DNA of 64,000 bases from Streptomyces sp. TRM68367 (lineage in GTDB: Bacteria; Actinomycetota; Actinomycetes; Streptomycetales; Streptomycetaceae), in NCBI RefSeq assembly GCF_014495685.1, contig NZ_JACTVI010000021.1, positions 1-64,000 of the forward strand. The letters are read 5' to 3'. Positions 63,575 to 64,000 of this stretch are shown here, piece by piece. The notes under the pieces are model-generated. The model had not been told where the DNA came from. It did no database searches and was given only the letters and a program-made list of their open reading frames with translations. The position numbers and the translations under genes were made by a program. Within the stretch, counting starts at the first letter, position 1; each line of letters opens with the position of its first letter.

Positions 63575-64000
63575 TCAGCGCCCCAGGCGCCCACGAACCA
63601 TGCCGACGAGCGAGTTGAGTTCCTCGATGCGCATGCGGCGGGCGGCGACGAAGAAGATTCCGAGCAGTACGGCCCCGCCGGCCAGCAGCGCGGCGAAGGA
63701 GCCCGCGACGCCCTGGCCGAGGGTGTGGCCGATGCTGTAGCAGGCGGCGCCGCTCAGCACGGCGGCCGGCACCGAGGCGATGCACAGCCGGGCGTACGTC
63801 CGCAGGACGCGGGCGCCGTCGAGGTCGCTGCTCAGCCGCTTGCGCAGCCGCTGCCAGGCGACGCCCACGCCGATCGCGTAGGCCAGGCCGTACGAGGCGG
63901 CCATCCCGACGACCGCCCAGCGGGCCGGGATCAGGAAGAAGCACAGGGCGGAGGCGCTGGCGTTGACGGCGGCCACGATGACCGTGTTGTAGAAGGGGGT
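63575..64000 (-). CDS. murJ: lipid II flippase MurJ, C-terminal part (5' end outside window)
   Basis: The frame is open from the window edge to the stop at 63575-63577, so only the last 141 residues are seen. They contain four hydrophobic segments (SALCFFLIPARWAVVGMAASY, AYAIGVGVAW, LCIASVPAAVLSGAACY, SFAALLAGGAVLLGIFFVA, each read in part). The MurJ/MviN tail is seen, with the RMRIEELNSLVGMVRGRLGR end typical of Streptomyces. MurJ flips lipid II across the membrane for peptidoglycan synthesis. The adjacent pseudokinase gene supports the assignment. A GTG at 63976 is internal, not the start. Confidence 0.85.
   Translation of the reverse strand, partial: TPFYNTVIVAAVNASASALCFFLIPARWAVVGMAASYGLAYAIGVGVAWQRLRKRLSSDLDGARVLRTYARLCIASVPAAVLSGAACYSIGHTLGQGVAGSFAALLAGGAVLLGIFFVAARRMRIEELNSLVGMVRGRLGR

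Overview
The window is about 64 kb of a Streptomyces chromosome (or a very close actinomycete relative) centred on the replication origin. Evidence: very high GC, many GTG starts and 4-base stop/start overlaps (GTGA or ATGA), the order gyrA-gyrB-dciA-recF-gnd-dnaN-oriC-dnaA-rpmH-rnpA-yidD-yidC-khpB-rsmG-parA-parB, DnaA boxes of the TTGTCCACA type, and eight copies of the parS palindrome GTTTCACGTGAAAC.

Layout. (1) 1-9.5 kb is the cell-growth and signalling operon fhaA-fhaB-pstP-rodA-pbpA-pknB. It is interrupted between pbpA and pknB by an IscB (HNH/RuvC RNA-guided nuclease family) element with an upstream HEARO/omega RNA. (2) 9.5-10.3 kb holds two fused gene remnants: a frameshifted phage-regulator-like gene and an Mrr endonuclease fragment. 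(3) 10.3-17.9 kb carries three class E sortases, a trpG/pabA-type amidotransferase, a DUF881 protein, the division protein CrgA, a rhomboid protease, a cyclophilin and a DUF5324 protein. A group of DnaA boxes lies between crgA and the rhomboid gene. (4) 18-24.7 kb is accessory. It has a truncated CDGSH-like gene, a five-gene type III polyketide/prenyl cluster (type III PKS, methyltransferase, hydroxylase, UbiA prenyltransferase, prenyl reductase), a Rossmann-protein remnant and an MpaB-type oxygenase. (5) 24.9-33.2 kb has tRNA-Ala, a DNA-binding regulator, a second Ser/Thr kinase and small conserved actinobacterial genes (DLW-39, DUF6344, ferredoxin). It also has a UTRA-only regulator that seems to have lost its DNA-binding domain. 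(6) 33.4-37.4 kb is a 1318-residue HTH/nSTAND-NTPase/membrane/WD40 protein. (7) 37.9-51 kb is tRNA-Ile, gyrA/gyrB, dciA, recF, gnd, dnaN, oriC and dnaA, all on the minus strand. (8) 51.4-58.4 kb on the plus strand runs from rpmH through yidC and rsmG to parAB and a GNAT acetyltransferase. (9) 58.5-64 kb on the minus strand has trxA, trxB, the SigM sigma factor with its zinc anti-sigma factor, a pseudokinase and the C-terminal part of MurJ, which runs off the window.

How the parts work together. DnaA binds the 19 or so boxes of oriC and also boxes near its own promoter, near gnd, upstream of parA and between crgA and the rhomboid gene. ParB loads at the parS sites and, with ParA, segregates the origin. 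PknB, PstP, FhaA/FhaB, RodA and PbpA coordinate peptidoglycan synthesis, with the MurJ/pseudokinase pair at the other end of the window acting in the same pathway. Sortases anchor surface proteins.

The most unusual items are the IscB element with an apparent in-frame deletion that abuts the pknB start codon, a terminator whose right arm has been tandemly copied, a parS site inside a 38-bp near-perfect palindrome, three parS sites read in coding sequence as V-S-R-E-T, and the group of DnaA boxes 33 kb from oriC. No searches or alignments were run. Family names rest on motifs visible in the translated sequence and on recalled knowledge of the families.
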